64,000 nt of DNA, taken from Smittia aterrima. Taxonomy: Eukaryota; Arthropoda; Insecta; Diptera; Chironomidae. This document shows positions 21,739 through 33,755 of the stretch, one piece after another. Positions within the stretch are counted from its first letter, which is position 1, and the number at the start of each line of letters is the position of its first letter. A model generated the notes under the pieces. It was not told the DNA's origin and ran no database searches. It saw nothing but the letters and a program-made list of their open reading frames with translations. The stretch covers positions 11,160,001-11,224,000 of the forward strand of contig CP093831.1 of assembly GCA_033063855.1 (NCBI GenBank), written 5' to 3'. The position numbers and the translations under genes were made by a program.

Positions 21739-22256
21739 TTAGTTTTCTTCCATTGCGAAGCGATGAGTCCATTCTTTGGCGTTTCGTATTGCTTCAGCTT
21801 CATTAACCTTCCACAACTCAGCAACATCATTAGCCAGCGGATCATCAGGATTTGGGGCACTTAGTAAGGCTTGTATCGAAAGCAGGACCGTACGAATTTG
21901 CAGTGCCGGGCTCCATTTATCTTTAAGGATGTCTAAGCAAATTCTTCCTAGTCTATCGATGTTAGGATGATAAATCTTCGTAATAAAGCGAACTTTCGGA
22001 GCACTCATTGGATAGTCCTCTGGCAGAAACAGCTCCAACTTGAACAAACCGCCCTCGAATGGTGAATCTTCTGGACCAGTCACAATTACATGAAAATATC
22101 TGGCATTGCTCTCATCAGGAATAGCGCTGATACCTAAAAATATGTTAGCAAATTAACTATTTTCTCTAATCAAAGCAACATTTGATTTGTACCTGGAACA
22201 GGCTCCTGCATTAAGCGCTGAGTTTCTTTGATGATTCGTCTTGGTAATGCGGCCAT
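21739..22256 (-). CDS. ben: ubiquitin-conjugating enzyme E2 N (Ubc13, bendless)
   Basis: E2 that builds Lys63-linked ubiquitin chains with a Uev1A partner, used in IMD signalling and DNA-damage tolerance. Two exons (22256-22193, 22133-21739) encode 152 aa, the family length. The UBC core has the HPN motif and the active Cys87 in GRICLDILKDKWSPAL. Ubc13-specific residues such as IRTVLLSIQALLSAPNPDDPL are intact. Confidence 0.97.
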
Positions 22257-22671
22257 TGTTAATTTCTTATTGTTGTTGTTTCGATTTTCTTCGATCTAAT
22301 CTTTTATCGGATGCACTGTGGCCTTTCTCTGGCTGTCTTTGTTAAGACCTATTATCCAACAATATAACTCTCGTGGAATTGGATTAAGTGGGCAACAACA
22401 ATTGCCGGAATTGTCGCGAAGATTCCTTGAAAACGAGAAGCCTTTTTCAATAAATTTTCTTTGTGGAATGTTTTATCGCTGATATTTCGATTGGAAACAT
22501 ATAAGATGCAATCACTCTTCAATGATAATTGCCTTGATCTTATTAAATGTATTCTCTTACCAATTTAGGATCGATTTGATAGCAAGAAAGAACTTCAAAT
22601 CAAATATCACGAACGTATAATTGCAGGCCCTTTGAGGGGGTGTGAAAGAGTTTTCTACAGTAACAACAATA
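22257..22671. other. divergent promoter region of Ubc13 and SF3b5
   Basis: About 415 bp between two start codons on opposite strands. It holds the 5' UTRs and probably both core promoters. No further element can be named. Confidence 0.45.
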
Positions 22672-23081
22672 ATGGGTGAGAAAATGTTTTTAATTGTTTA
22701 AGATGAAAAATAGACAGAAATCAAAGAACAAACATTGATTCATAAATTATTTATCGAATTTGCGATCGATGGGCAATGGAAATATTTCATGAAAATGACT
22801 AATTCTAATAAAATAATATTTTAGGTGACCGATACAATATTCATAGCGAATTTCTTCAAACGAAGCTCCCTGGAACTGGCCATGCTGACTCAACTAAATG
22901 GGAATGGCTCACGAATATCAACAGAGATTCACTCGCAAGCTACCTTGGACATTACGATCAACTTTCTTACTTTGCTATCGCTGAGAACGAATCGAAGGCA
23001 AGGATTAAGTTTCACTTGATGGAAAAGATTCTTCAACCTTGTGGTGCACCTCCAGAGAAATTAGAATCAGACATGGCTTAA
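22672..23081 (+). CDS. Sf3b5: splicing factor 3B subunit 5 (SF3b10/14b)
   Basis: Small subunit of SF3b in the U2 snRNP and also of insect SAGA. The first coding exon is only ATG G (22672-22675); the rest is 22825-23081. The product is 86 aa, identical in length to the human protein. Signatures are DRYNIHSE, GTGHADSTKWEW, YFAIAENESKAR and LMEKILQPCG. The stop TAA is part of TAATAAA, so the poly(A) signal overlaps the stop codon. Confidence 0.96.
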
Positions 23082-23105
23082 TAAAGATCTCAAAACTAAT
23101 TTATT
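23080..23105. terminator. facing poly(A) signals fused to two stop codons (SF3b5 and Mtr3)
   Basis: AATAAA at 23080-23085 overlaps the SF3b5 stop (23079-23081). TTTATT at 23100-23105 is AATAAA for Mtr3 and overlaps its stop (23104-23106). Both genes end in TAATAAA. Confidence 0.8.
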
Positions 23106-24000
23106 AGGTCTCTCGATTTTCTTTGCCTATCTTCAAGCTGATAATCTTTTTCAGATGATCGACATTTTTCTTGTTAATTTCCAGCAAACTGTTCTTCACT
23201 TCTTTGACGGTATTTGCATCGATGAAGCCTTTGAAGAGAATTTGAGAAATCTGTTCTATGCTGCTAAGGCTACTGACGGTAATCGTTCCTGTTGTTTCTA
23301 ACTCTTCCTCAATTCCACTTGGATCAATGATGATTTGACCATCTCGGATTGCGGCGGTTGAAGAGCAAAGCAAATCATAGCAAGGAACTGAAGCATCGAC
23401 CATAGCCATTCCTGCTGCTGTGATGGCAGTTGAAAGAACAGCTCCATCGTCTTCCAGCACAAGCATAAAGACATCAAATTGATAGTTGGGAAACTCATTC
23501 AAGCAAACAACTGATTCAAGAGCCGCTTTTACATTACTCGCGATGAGCTTCTCCTCATTCTCCGTCACAGATTTTCTGGCATTTCGAGAAAACGGAGCGT
23601 ATTTGAAATCGCAATACAATTGTCCTTTGTCACTGAAACAAAAATGTTTAATTCACGAGGAATTGTAAAATATATCATGAGGACACTCACGCGTATTTGT
23701 TTATTCTTGGAATTTCTCTCGGCTCAAACACAGCGCAGATTATTTTCGTTAATCCATTCTCAATGTAACATGATCCTTTAGCTTTCGAGATAACCTCGAG
23801 CTGAAGAGCTACAACAATGATAGCATTTTATTGATAAATCGTGAAAACACTTTAATTCACTTACCAAATTTACGATGTTCTTTGAACCCTCTGCCATCTG
23901 CACGTGTTTGAGTTTGCTGCTTTATTTCTTCGTGTTGAATAAATTGCTGATATGAAAACGAGACATCAGGTCCATTGATTCTTTTCTGGTCAAACGGCAT
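23104..24000 (-). CDS. Mtr3: exosome subunit Mtr3 (EXOSC6), RNase PH-like
   Basis: Non-catalytic ring subunit of the RNA exosome. Exons 24000-23865, 23808-23691, 23632-23104 give 260 aa. It has an RNase PH fold: R-A-D-G-R near residue 35, SKAKGSCYIENGLTKIICAV, then CDFKYAPFSRNARKS typical of Mtr3, and EDDGAVLSTAITAAGMAMVDA. It lacks the catalytic residues of bacterial RNase PH, as is normal for animal rings. The paralogue Rrp46 is the main alternative, but the MPFDQKRINGP start and length favour Mtr3. Confidence 0.88.
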
Positions 24001-24193
24001 TTCGATTAATTACAAAAAAAATATTTTTTGTTGACTCGTGAGAGGGGTACGAACTCTTCTAACATTTTTTGAAAAAAATAATTTAGAAACGAAATATTTT
24101 TATTGACGAAACAAAACATATATTGGCCATATTCCTTGTTGATGTACAAAACATTATTAATTGTGATGATTATAAATTCGACTTTAAGTAACT

Positions 24194-24772
24194 TTAATCC
24201 ACTTTCTTATTTGAAGAGTTTTGCTTAATCGCTTGATTCCTCTTCAATTGCTGGCGAAGCTGTGCAGTCTTCACCTGTGTCATGAGATCGTAGCTTTGGT
24301 AGAGGAAGCGTGCAAGAAGGAAAATGCAGTTGATGAGAATGGGACAAGAGAAGATTATACTGATGAACAATCCGTTGGAATCGAAATATTGCTGCTTAGA
24401 AAACTTCTGCCAGTTGCTCGCCGCGATTTCGTTAAGATATTCAGAGAAATAAACTAGAAACACTAGAGAATAATATGTGAGTAAATATTTGTTGAATAAT
24501 ACGCAATTAGATGACGACTCACGTAAGCAGAAAAATAGAATGATTTGGAAGGAGCTACGTCGTCTACTGACAAAACTGAGAATGGTAACTAAAATGTGGA
24601 ATGCAACGACACCAAAAAGCCATTTGTCTCTCCTCCAATCCATCTGCAAATAAAATAAAATATATTATTGACCTTTCACATTATCGATTGGTTACCGGCT
24701 TACACTCTTTAAAAATGAGTAAATGTCTGTGATTTCATTAACTTCGATGTAGTCGGGTCCTGGTCTGTCCAT
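24194..24772 (-). CDS. TMEM18: TMEM18 homologue
   Basis: Small nuclear-envelope membrane protein of unclear role, linked in mammals to body weight. Exons 24772-24704, 24643-24523, 24462-24194 give 152 aa. Three hydrophobic spans occur, with the family signature YFSEYLNEIAASNWQKFSKQQYFDSNGLFISIIFS. The basic tail carries Lys/Arg-rich segments that in the human protein act as nuclear signals. The divergent MTAP gene starts 280 bp away. Confidence 0.94.
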
Positions 24773-25052
24773 ATTTAAATTTTCTTTTATTTTTCGATCA
24801 CCTAGATAGATATTTACAAACAAAAATATTTCTACACAAAAATACTTTTGAGCGCTTTTTCTGAGAACTATTCTGTAATTCCAATAAGAAACTACTTTTT
24901 TATGGAAATATTAATACGAAGCTTAGAATGTCTGACTGTCTATAAGATTTTTGAATTGTCCCATTGGAATCATAAAATCTTATCACATTCGATTTCAGTC
25001 TTATCAGTATCAAGGTGCATTTTTTTAAGCTCTCGGAAACAAAAAATTAATT

Positions 25053-26131
25053 ATGGCAATCGTTAAAATCGGAATCATTGGAGGAACTGGATTGGATAAT
25101 CCTGACATCATTGAAAAACGTAAGGAAAGCATTATCAGTACGCCCTATGGCTCGGTCGAGGTCGTCCAAGGAGTTATTTCCGGTGTACAATGCGTAAGCT
25201 TAGACATTAATTAAAATTTAATTGATCAATTACGAATTCAAATCATTTCAGGTTCTTCTCGCTCGTCATGGAAAATCGCATTCACTCTCACCAACGAATG
25301 TTAATTACAGAGCTAATATCCATGCATTAAAGCTGCTTGATTGCACTCATGTCGTGGCCACGACTGCCACCGGAAGCTTGAAGATGGAAATTGAACCGGG
25401 ACACATCGTAATCCTCGATGATTTCATTGACCGAACTAAAACTCGAGTCAACACTTTCTACGATGGCTCTGAGACTTCTGGCGTTGGTGTAAGTTAATTA
25501 TGATTTTCAATAACCTTGACATTTGAAAATCAATGACCTTTCCATGATAACAAATTAGGTTTGCCATATCCCAATGTCTCCAGCATTTGATGAAAGAACT
25601 CGACAAGTAATTATTGAGACAGCCAAGGAAATTGGCGTTAGCGTTCATGCGAAGGTAAGGTTGCACGATTAAGCTTTACTGTTCTTAATGAAAGGAACGT
25701 TTAACTTTTCGAAGGGAACTGCTGTGTCAATTGAAGGACCTCGTTTCTCCACTAAAGCAGAGAGTCATTTATTCCGCTCATGGGGATGCGACTTGGTAAG
25801 AAGTGTGTGCATTACAAAATTCTATTTTCGTTCACACTTTTCATTTTAGGTCAACATGACTCTCGTCCCGGAAGTTATTCTTGCCAAGGAAGCAGGTTTG
25901 CTTTACGCTTCGATAGCAATGGCTACGGATTATGATTCCTGGCGTGAGTGTGAGACCGGTGTTTGCGTTGAAGAAGTTATGGCAACTTTCAAGAAGAACG
26001 TCGCGAAGGTAACGCAACTCATTCTTGCCGTTGTACCTAAGATCGCTGGGTTGGAATGGACAGACACTATCGAAGAACTTAAACGTCTTGTCAACGGTTC
26101 AATTATGTTGCCCAATCAATACAGCAAATAG
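25053..26131 (+). CDS. Mtap: S-methyl-5'-thioadenosine phosphorylase
   Basis: Splits methylthioadenosine to adenine and methylthioribose-1-phosphate in methionine salvage. Exons 25053-25193, 25252-25488, 25559-25654, 25715-25795, 25850-26131 give 278 aa. It is a class-2 purine phosphorylase: IGIIGGTGLDNP, LLARHGKSHSLSP, NYRANIHALK, GTAVSIEGPRFSTKAES, VNMTLVPEVILAKEAGLLYASIAMATDYD. AATAAA at 26180-26185 follows the stop. Confidence 0.97.
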
Positions 26132-26290
26132 AAAAATTCTTATCGCTGACGCACAAAATTTATGAATTTCTAAAGTGTGAATAAAAAGAATTAACTTACA
26201 AGGATTTTTATTAGCAAATTGATTCATTTTATTTGAGGCTCAACTGCAATAACTGGTTTGGATGTTGGATCTTAAATCAATTCAATTTCT

Positions 26291-27016
26291 TTAGATCTTG
26301 TTGAATGCAGCAATGTCGACGGATTGAACGAAGTCTTCAAATGCTTCGATCTTTTCTTGAAGCTCATCAACGGAGACTTTGTCGTCTTCGATGACGATGG
26401 CCATTTGGAGTTTGTTGATTCCGTAAGCGAGGGGAACAAGTTTTGAGACGCCCAACAAGAGTCCGTCCATTGTAATTGTGCGGACAAGTCTCTCCATTTC
26501 CTTCATGTCGGTTTCATCATCCCACGGCTTGATGTCGAGGAGAATGGAAGATTTAGCGATGAGTGCGGGTTTCTTTGATTTCTTGGCGGCGTAAGCAGCA
26601 AGACGTTCGGCTTTGACCTTTTCAGCCTCAGCATTCTCTTCTTCATCATCTGATCCGAAGAGATCGACATCATCGTCGTCATCAGCAGTTGTTGTCTTTG
26701 CACCTGCAACTTGTGGCAAAGCGGAACCTCCCCATGCGTTACGTTCTTGTGACGAGAATGAGGCGATATGACGATACCAACGAGCAATGTTCAAATACTC
26801 GGCAGCTGGTGCTTTGCCCAAGGCATCGAACACGGAGATATCGGATTTGGATGGGGAATATCTAAGGAAATAATTTTGGTGAAGGTTAGACTTTCAATTT
26901 CACCGAATTTAAATGTAAATGTAAAACGAATCTTACCCGCTCAAATAAGAGTTGTCGGCCAAGAAGTTGTTCAACTCTTGAAGTCCTTTTGGTGTTTTTA
27001 CGTCTCCGAATGCCAT
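26291..27016 (-). CDS. eEF1beta: elongation factor 1-beta (eEF1B alpha)
   Basis: Guanine-nucleotide exchange factor for eEF1-alpha, whose gene is 11 kb away in this window. Exons 27016-26937 and 26861-26291 give 216 aa. It has an N-terminal GST-C-like helical domain (LNNFLADNSYLSGYSPSKSD), an acidic linker with DDDDDVDLFGSDDEEE carrying the CK2-site motif, and a C-terminal GEF domain (SSILLDIKPWDDETDM, YGINKLQ, VEDL-like VSVDELQEKI, NKI end). TTTATT at 26207-26212 is its likely poly(A) signal. Confidence 0.97.
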
Positions 27017-27192
27017 TTTAAATGATTTCTTTTTGCGGATTGAGAATCGTCGTGGAAGATTTTTATGCAAAGGGAATGTCAGTGGGAAAATTACTTTTGA
27101 TTTTATGAAATTCGTTAATAAATTTATTTTTAAATTCTAAAAATTTGACATTTAATTTAGTTTTTGGAATGTTTCTAGCTTTGGTTCTATTC

Positions 27193-29354
27193 TTAATTAA
27201 AGTTTAAAAATTCTTCTACATCCGTCGCTTTGAGTTTCGATATTTTTGACCAGCTCTGCCATTGCGGCACATAAGAAGATTCTTGTAGGCTTGTCGATAC
27301 TAAAATAAATATTTTACTAAAGAGAAATTTAAGAAGATCGTCTCTCACCTCTGATGACATTACAACGTAAATCATTGGGTTAATGCAGGTTGTAAGATAG
27401 ACGAGTAGATAAGCTGTGATGACCACAAAATTTATCTGCGCAAATGACTTAACCACTTTCGAAAGAGTGATTGGAAGATAGCAAGTAAGAAATGACAGGA
27501 AAATGACGAGAATCATTTTGAGTAGACGACGATCCTTGCTCGACATTCTCCCTGCGTACAAAATTGATGCGCCAGATGTGTTTGCCAAAGACTTCTTTCG
27601 AATCATTTCTTTGGGTTGACTCTCCTCCTTCAACTTTTTCTGTTTAATCTTTGCGTTGCTTTTATTACCAACAAACTCTGCTGGCTCCTTGATTACTCTT
27701 AAAAATAAATGAAAATTAATGATGTTAACGATTGAGACTAAACACAATGTCTTACTTTAAAGCACTTTGATCGGATGGGATATCAGTTCCCGAGCTTGTT
27801 GATGGTTCTGGCGATGAAATTATTTGATTCTCCTGGGAATTCGAAACGTCTTGTTCAGTTCCTGCATTAATTGAATTTAATTGATAATGATTTGAAGAAA
27901 CAATTACTGTCGATGGTTCAATTAAAATTTGAACACTTTTCCTTTGTAATTGCGAGAGGGTTGGAGGGAGATCGCTTTCAACACTTGTGTCGATGAACTT
28001 TAGGTCGTCATCCTTTGATTTTGTAAGAAGTTTCTTCATTCGATTGCTGCTTGTTTGATTGTTAAGGTTTTCATCAATTTCTTCAGAAGGTTTTCTCAAA
28101 GGTGAAGCTTGAGAGATTATCTTTTTAGATAATTTCGATTTTTTACTCAATTTCACTGAACCATTTTCTTTAGGACTTGTCTCTTGAATTTTCAACGCTG
28201 TTTTACGAACGATGTAAAATATTCTCGCGTAGCACAAAACGATTGCAAAACAAGGAAGCGCAAATGCCATTACGAACAGAAATTCCTTTGGTGAACTGCC
28301 TATTGAATAATTAGAAGAAAATGTTTCACTTGATTTAAATAATTTTAAAAGTAATTACCATTAACTGACGGAAGAATGCTGCACGAGCTGATCCGAACGT
28401 CTAATCCAAATTTTCCCCATTTCCCTCTCCAAGTTTGAATTAGCGCACCAAATCCACAAAGCCATGTCATTGCAACCATTAAAACTAAATTTCTCTTTCG
28501 GTAGATTCTGAAATGAAATTATTTCCACTCGAATAAGAATCTAAGTTCAGCTTAGAATCACAAAACTGACCAGATTCAACATGTGTTTAAAAATTGTTTA
28601 CTTTCTCGTTATTTTCTCACTTTTCATTCGGAAAAAAATAGAAATCTCTCGTGCATATGGAATTTCTCGCTCATCTCTCGAGCAATAACCCATTTAATCA
28701 TTTTCCATAATCAACGTTAAAATATAAACTCTGATTACCTTGCATAGATTCGAGGATGACCTATCATGATGTAACGATTTATTGTAATCGCAAGGATTGT
28801 AAACAGGGAAACTGCGAGCAATCCATAACGAAACAAAGGAAAAAGCCGGCACATCAAATCACCTGGAAAGGAAAATGTTAGCTGAGAATTTTTTTACGTT
28901 CTAAGACTTTACCATGAATCCACTGTCGATGATAAAATGTACTAGCTGCTAAAGGTAAGTTAAAGCAGCAGAATAGCAAATCCGAGAACGAGAGGTTGAT
29001 GATGAAAACGGCAGTAGCATTACGGACCTGAAATTCGTAAGGAATCGTAAAAAGAAGATCGAAAATTCAAAGTGGAGCTTACTTTCTTGCATCGAGCTAA
29101 CGCAATAATTGTTATTAGATTTCCAGGGATGCCTAATAACATGAACACTATGATACAAATTGAAGCAGAATTCAACAAGACCGATGAGAATCCTTTGAAC
29201 AGTCGATATGAATTATCTAAACAAATTTAATTATTGATCATCAAAACGATTTACTAAAGAAATTCTGTTTATTCTCACCAGTTTCATTTCCTAGCATCGA
29301 AGTTTCGTTGAAACTTTCCGGAAGTTCCATACGATATATCGTAAGGAGATCCAT
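27193..29354 (-). CDS. orphan class A GPCR related to Moody/Tre1 (CG4313-like)
   Basis: Rhodopsin-family receptor of 478 aa. Exons 29354-29279, 29216-29083, 29027-28913, 28862-28739, 28507-28359, 28299-27756, 27697-27193 agree in phase. The N-terminus has two N-E-T glycosylation sites and no signal peptide. TM1 reads LGIPGNLITIIALARCKK, TM2 NATAVFIINLSFSDLLFCCF. TM3 ends in NRY (TINRYIMIGH) instead of DRY, a hallmark of the Moody/Tre1 group. TM6 has MILVIFLSFLTCYLPIT and TM7 has NPMIY. The third cytoplasmic loop is very long (about 170 residues, Ser/Lys-rich). The ligand is unknown. Its head-to-head partner at 31.7 kb is the closest relative in the window, so they probably arose by duplication. 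Confidence 0.85.
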
Positions 29355-31707
29355 GATTGCACTAAAACTCCGGCAAACAATTACCTCATACCTTTAGTCA
29401 TCGCTTAAATGCGAAATAATAAAATAATTTCCGTGCACACAAAAAATTTCTTCTAAAAATAGGAAGCACGTTAGAGGTTTTCCACTTCTGATTAAATCCA
29501 GAATCAATTTTAACGCACATGTATCTAACTGAAGTGAAACATTTTTTTTTGGTACGTGATGGAGATAATTTTTAATAAGACACGTTCGGAAAATAAATTT
29601 CACTGTCTGCGATTAAAATTAGACGACTTGTCCTTTGAACCCGTAAATCACACTGTGACACTTTAATTATCCTTAACTGATTAGTTTTGATCTTTAAAAC
29701 TTCAACTTTTGGGAATTTTCCGAAGATTGATGTAAACGCGAATTGCAGAGCTGAGATTTCGGCTGATTTTCCCATTAATTCAAATGTAAATATTTATTCG
29801 TTTTCCTCGCTCTTAGATAAATATCAAAATATTTAACTGCTTGGATGTGTTATCTCAGATTTCTTTTGTAATATCTCATATCACTCAATTGTTGTCCAAT
29901 TAAACATTTGTCGTCTCACTTCATTTTACAAGAAATTTAATTTCTTAGCGGATTGAATAAAATATTTTATCATCGATTAAAATTGTTTATCGTTCACTTT
30001 GAAATAATTTTTTATTTTCCGAGATAAGAAATTGTTATGATGTCGCTTATCAGTCACTCTCATATGTTCTGAGAGTACGATTGGTTCAACGTTTGAAAGG
30101 CACGAAGCGTGAACTGCAACTGATGAGTTTTCAGCGCAAGCTATTGATGAGAAAACCGTTTCTCATTTTTTCCTTTCTCTTTTAAAGCTTTCGGAAGCTT
30201 TAAGAACAAAATTCTTTTCTCGATGATCGTGTGAGCTCCTTCAAGCTATGCAACAAAGTGAAGTTTTAAAATTAAAATATTTGGCTTACTGTTTGCGGTC
30301 TACTATGACTTTGCAACACTTTCTTTCCTTCTTTCTTCACCTTCCTTGCATCCACAACTTGATCTCATAATCTTTTAATCTCCAGGCCTTACCTGTCTGA
30401 TGCAAATTTCTTAGGAATCGGCATGAATGAATCATATGGAATCGACGCATACCAACAACGAGAAATAAATTTAAACTCACGTTGCTGCTTCTCTTGTATT
30501 CAGTTTCTCTCACGTTGTAGTCTAGCGAAGGCTTCGGCGTTTGTAAAAATTATTAAATTGATTTCATTCTCAATTTGTTTCCGTTGTCGTTCGGTCGATT
30601 TTAATAAAATTTGGAGTAAATGATAAGAAAGATTTTGAAAAATAATATTCAACGACAGTTTTAGATTAGTTATCAAAATAATTTTTGATTAGCAGTGAAC
30701 TCGTGGAGATGGACGACAGAATTAAAAAGTTGATTCTACTCTCAGTGTTTTATTTTGTTGTGATCGAAATTTTTAAGTATCTCTTCCGGTGATGATCGAA
30801 AGGACGAAATTGTGGAGAACTTGAAACATCAAAGGAATTTTGAAGAAAAAAGTAAAATATTTTGTGCTACTATTAACCCGAATTCGGAGAATATGTTCTA
30901 TGTTAGAAAAAGACTGCGCTTGCATTCATCAATTAAAGTTAAATTGATCCGACACCCTAATATGCTTTTCTGCGACCTTTTTGAGTTAATTGATGTTAAT
31001 AAATGTCAATTGACAAACAAAGTTTTAAAGAACGTTTGAGTCGAACATTAAACGATACATCATCAAGTTGCAGTGAAGTTTAGTTTCGCGATTAGTGAAA
31101 ACATTTTGTTTGCAAAAAAATTCGTTGGAGTCGTCACACGTTAGGAATTAAAGTGCAAATAGTTTCGCTGAATTTTTATTAATAAGTCAATATTGTGAAA
31201 AGTTTTATAAATTCAAACGAGTCAAGAGTCAACAAATGACAAATATTAGCAAAGACAATGGAGCAGTTCAAGTCAAAGTCGTATTGGCTGAGAAGGTTTT
31301 GTTATCTTTCCCAGAACGTCTTATCAAACTGTGAAGTCTGTCGCTTTATGTTCTCTACACTTGTTTGCCCAAGTGAAATAGAAACGCTCGCGACTTGTTC
31401 CGGTTATCAATGATGTCAAGTGATTAAATGTCTTCATGATTTGTTAAATTGAAAAAAGAGCTGCTGCTCAACCGTGTGACTCATTCTTCATTCTCTTCAC
31501 GTTTCGTCATCGAGTGACTCTTACGAGAAGTAAAGTGGCCGATCAAATAAATTCCTCTAAAATGATCGTTATTCACGGAACGTGCGTCAATGACTCATTG
31601 AGATCGTGTTATGAAACTGCAACTTCGATCAAAACAATAGAAACTCTCGCGATATCTCTAAACTAATCGAAAATAGAATTTTAAACTAAGTTTCCTTTTG
31701 CAGTCGA
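29355..31707. other. 2.3-kb head-to-head regulatory region between the two GPCR genes
   Basis: The largest divergent noncoding gap here. It must contain both 5' UTRs and promoters. An acceptor at 31701-31703 shows that the Moody-like gene has at least one noncoding upstream exon. Short frames (30423-30623, 30812-31039) lack domains. GATA-type TTATCA occurs near 30046. No other gene is seen. Confidence 0.5.
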
Positions 31708-33594
31708 ATGAATTTTATTGACGCTAAAATGAGTCGCTACGGAGGCAGTGAGAGAGCGTCAGCTTTCAACCAAATTATGACAACGACCTACAACCCCTCA
31801 CCATTATCCAGAGACCTCATCGCCATAGAAGATGAAATTGATTCAGAACTTAGTCGGTAAACATCAATCGTTTTATGAATGAAACCGAAACATTTTAATG
31901 ATAACAAAATTCCTAGATTCTCCCGAACTTTGTTGACCTTGGCAGCGTCAGCAACAATTTGTATTATGATTGTTGGAATTTTTGGCAATCTCTTGACCAT
32001 CATTGCATTAATCCGATGCCCAAAAGTACGAAATGTCGCTGCTGACTTTATCATCAGGTACGAACGTAAACTGTTTTTTTTTATCTTTAAACCAAAACCA
32101 AAATATTTCTCTTGAAGTTTGTGCGCTGCCGATTGTTTGTTTTGCATGTTAGTGCTGCCATTCATGGCTCTGCGATATATCCAAGGTGCGTGGATACACG
32201 GAGATGGATTCCTTTGTACATTTGTGCCGTTCATTCAGTACGGAAATGTAGGAGTATCTTTATTATGTATCGCTATGATTACAATTAACAGGTATTTTGA
32301 GAAATTTAAGTCTCCAAGTGTTGAAATAATTTCAAATGCAATTTGAACAGATACATTATGATCGCTCATCACAGCGTCTACGCTAGAATCTATAAAAGGA
32401 ATTGGATCATTCTCATGTTGGTTTTTTGTTGGCTGTTCTCTTATGGCTTTCAACTTCCAACGTTGTTCAAGGTTTGGGGCAAGTTTGGCTACGACCCGAA
32501 GCTGGAGACTTGCTCGATTCTTCCAGACGATAACGGGAGGAGCTCGAAAACTGCTCTTTTCATCATCGCTTTCGTGATACCATGCGTGATCATCATTGTT
32601 TGTTACGCTAGAATCTTCTGGGTTGTCCATGAGTGAGTTTGCAACTTTAACTGTTCACAAAGAAAATAATTAAATTTAATTAATTTCTCAGATCTGAGAC
32701 AAGAATGCGCCAACATTCATCAACACAAAATGCAATTCCAAATAACCAAAGACAAATGCCTGCGAGTAGTGCAACGAGTGGTAGTGAAAATAATTTGCCC
32801 ACTGCCCAAATAGGAAGTGAAAGTAGACTTCAATCCACTAAAACGAAAAAACTCACCGATCAGCGAGATGCCAAACAGAAACGAAATGAATGGCGAATTA
32901 CGAAAATGGTTCTCGCGATATTTTTATCATTCCTGGCTTGTTATCTGCCCATTACAATAACAAAAGTTTTCGATAAAGACGTCAACTGGCCGGGACTTCA
33001 CATCTTCGGTTATATCATGATTTATCTCAGCGCTTGTATAAATCCAATCATTTACGTGATTATGAATCGTCAGTATCGCCAAGCGTACAAATCAGTTCTT
33101 CTTTGTAAAGCATCGCGACTCTTGTCGTTTACTCACGCTGGAAGCACTCATGGAGGTGAGACTGACCGCGGTTAGATTATCTTAGTTAATAGATTAACCT
33201 TTTGTAGTTTTGCTGGTTGTGAACTAAACTTAACTTTATGAAAATATTTATTTTTTTAATTACCAAATCAACGATGGAAACTCAATTTGTGGGGGCTTTA
33301 CTGACTGTTTTAACATTTTCATTTCACTCTGTAAGAAAAATTAATATTTACTTACTAAAGATAAAGTTTTCATTATTAACACGAAGTTTTCTCAATTTTC
33401 GTTGCTTAGAGAAGCCCAAAGGATTCCAATTCAAGTTCACCAACAACACCCACAGTCTTACGATGATGTCGCAGATCGACACACAGGACCAATCTCCTAT
33501 CAGTTCGAAACAAAACGGTAAAGTCGTCTCATTTAAAGAAAGAAAGCGATCTTCGTTATCTTTACTTTTTATATTTTTAGACTCTCACCACTGA
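31708..33594 (+). CDS. moody: Moody-like orphan GPCR
   Basis: Class A receptor; Drosophila Moody acts in surface glia to seal the blood-brain barrier. Exons 31708-31856, 31917-32057, 32118-32291, 32351-32632, 32692-33155, 33410-33517, 33581-33594 give 443 aa. TM1 GIFGNLLTIIALIRCPK, TM2 DFIISLCAADCLFCMLVLPF, an NRY box (TINRYIMIAHH), TM4 ILMLVFCWLFSYGFQLP, then CSILPDDNGRSSKTALF before TM5, TM6 MVLAIFLSFLACYLPITITK, TM7 SACINPIIYVIMN. If the donor at 33156 is not used, translation stops at 33175 with a different short tail (409 aa). Orthology to Moody rather than Tre1 rests on TM sequence and neighbourhood. Confidence 0.85.
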
Positions 33595-33755
33595 AACCGC
33601 TAACGCGTCATTCGCGATAACAAAACGCCTAATTTAACTCTTTGCTAAGTAGAAAGTAATTCTAATAAAATATATTTTTTTTCGTTTGATTTTTGTATGA
33701 CAAGCATTTTTATTCATGTCAAATTGACATAAAAGTTTTTGAAACTTAAAAAAAA

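Noticed and set aside
27305..27325. Apparent 18-nt intron in the last exon of the minus-strand GPCR
   Set aside because: Too short to be spliced, and the frame is continuous without it.
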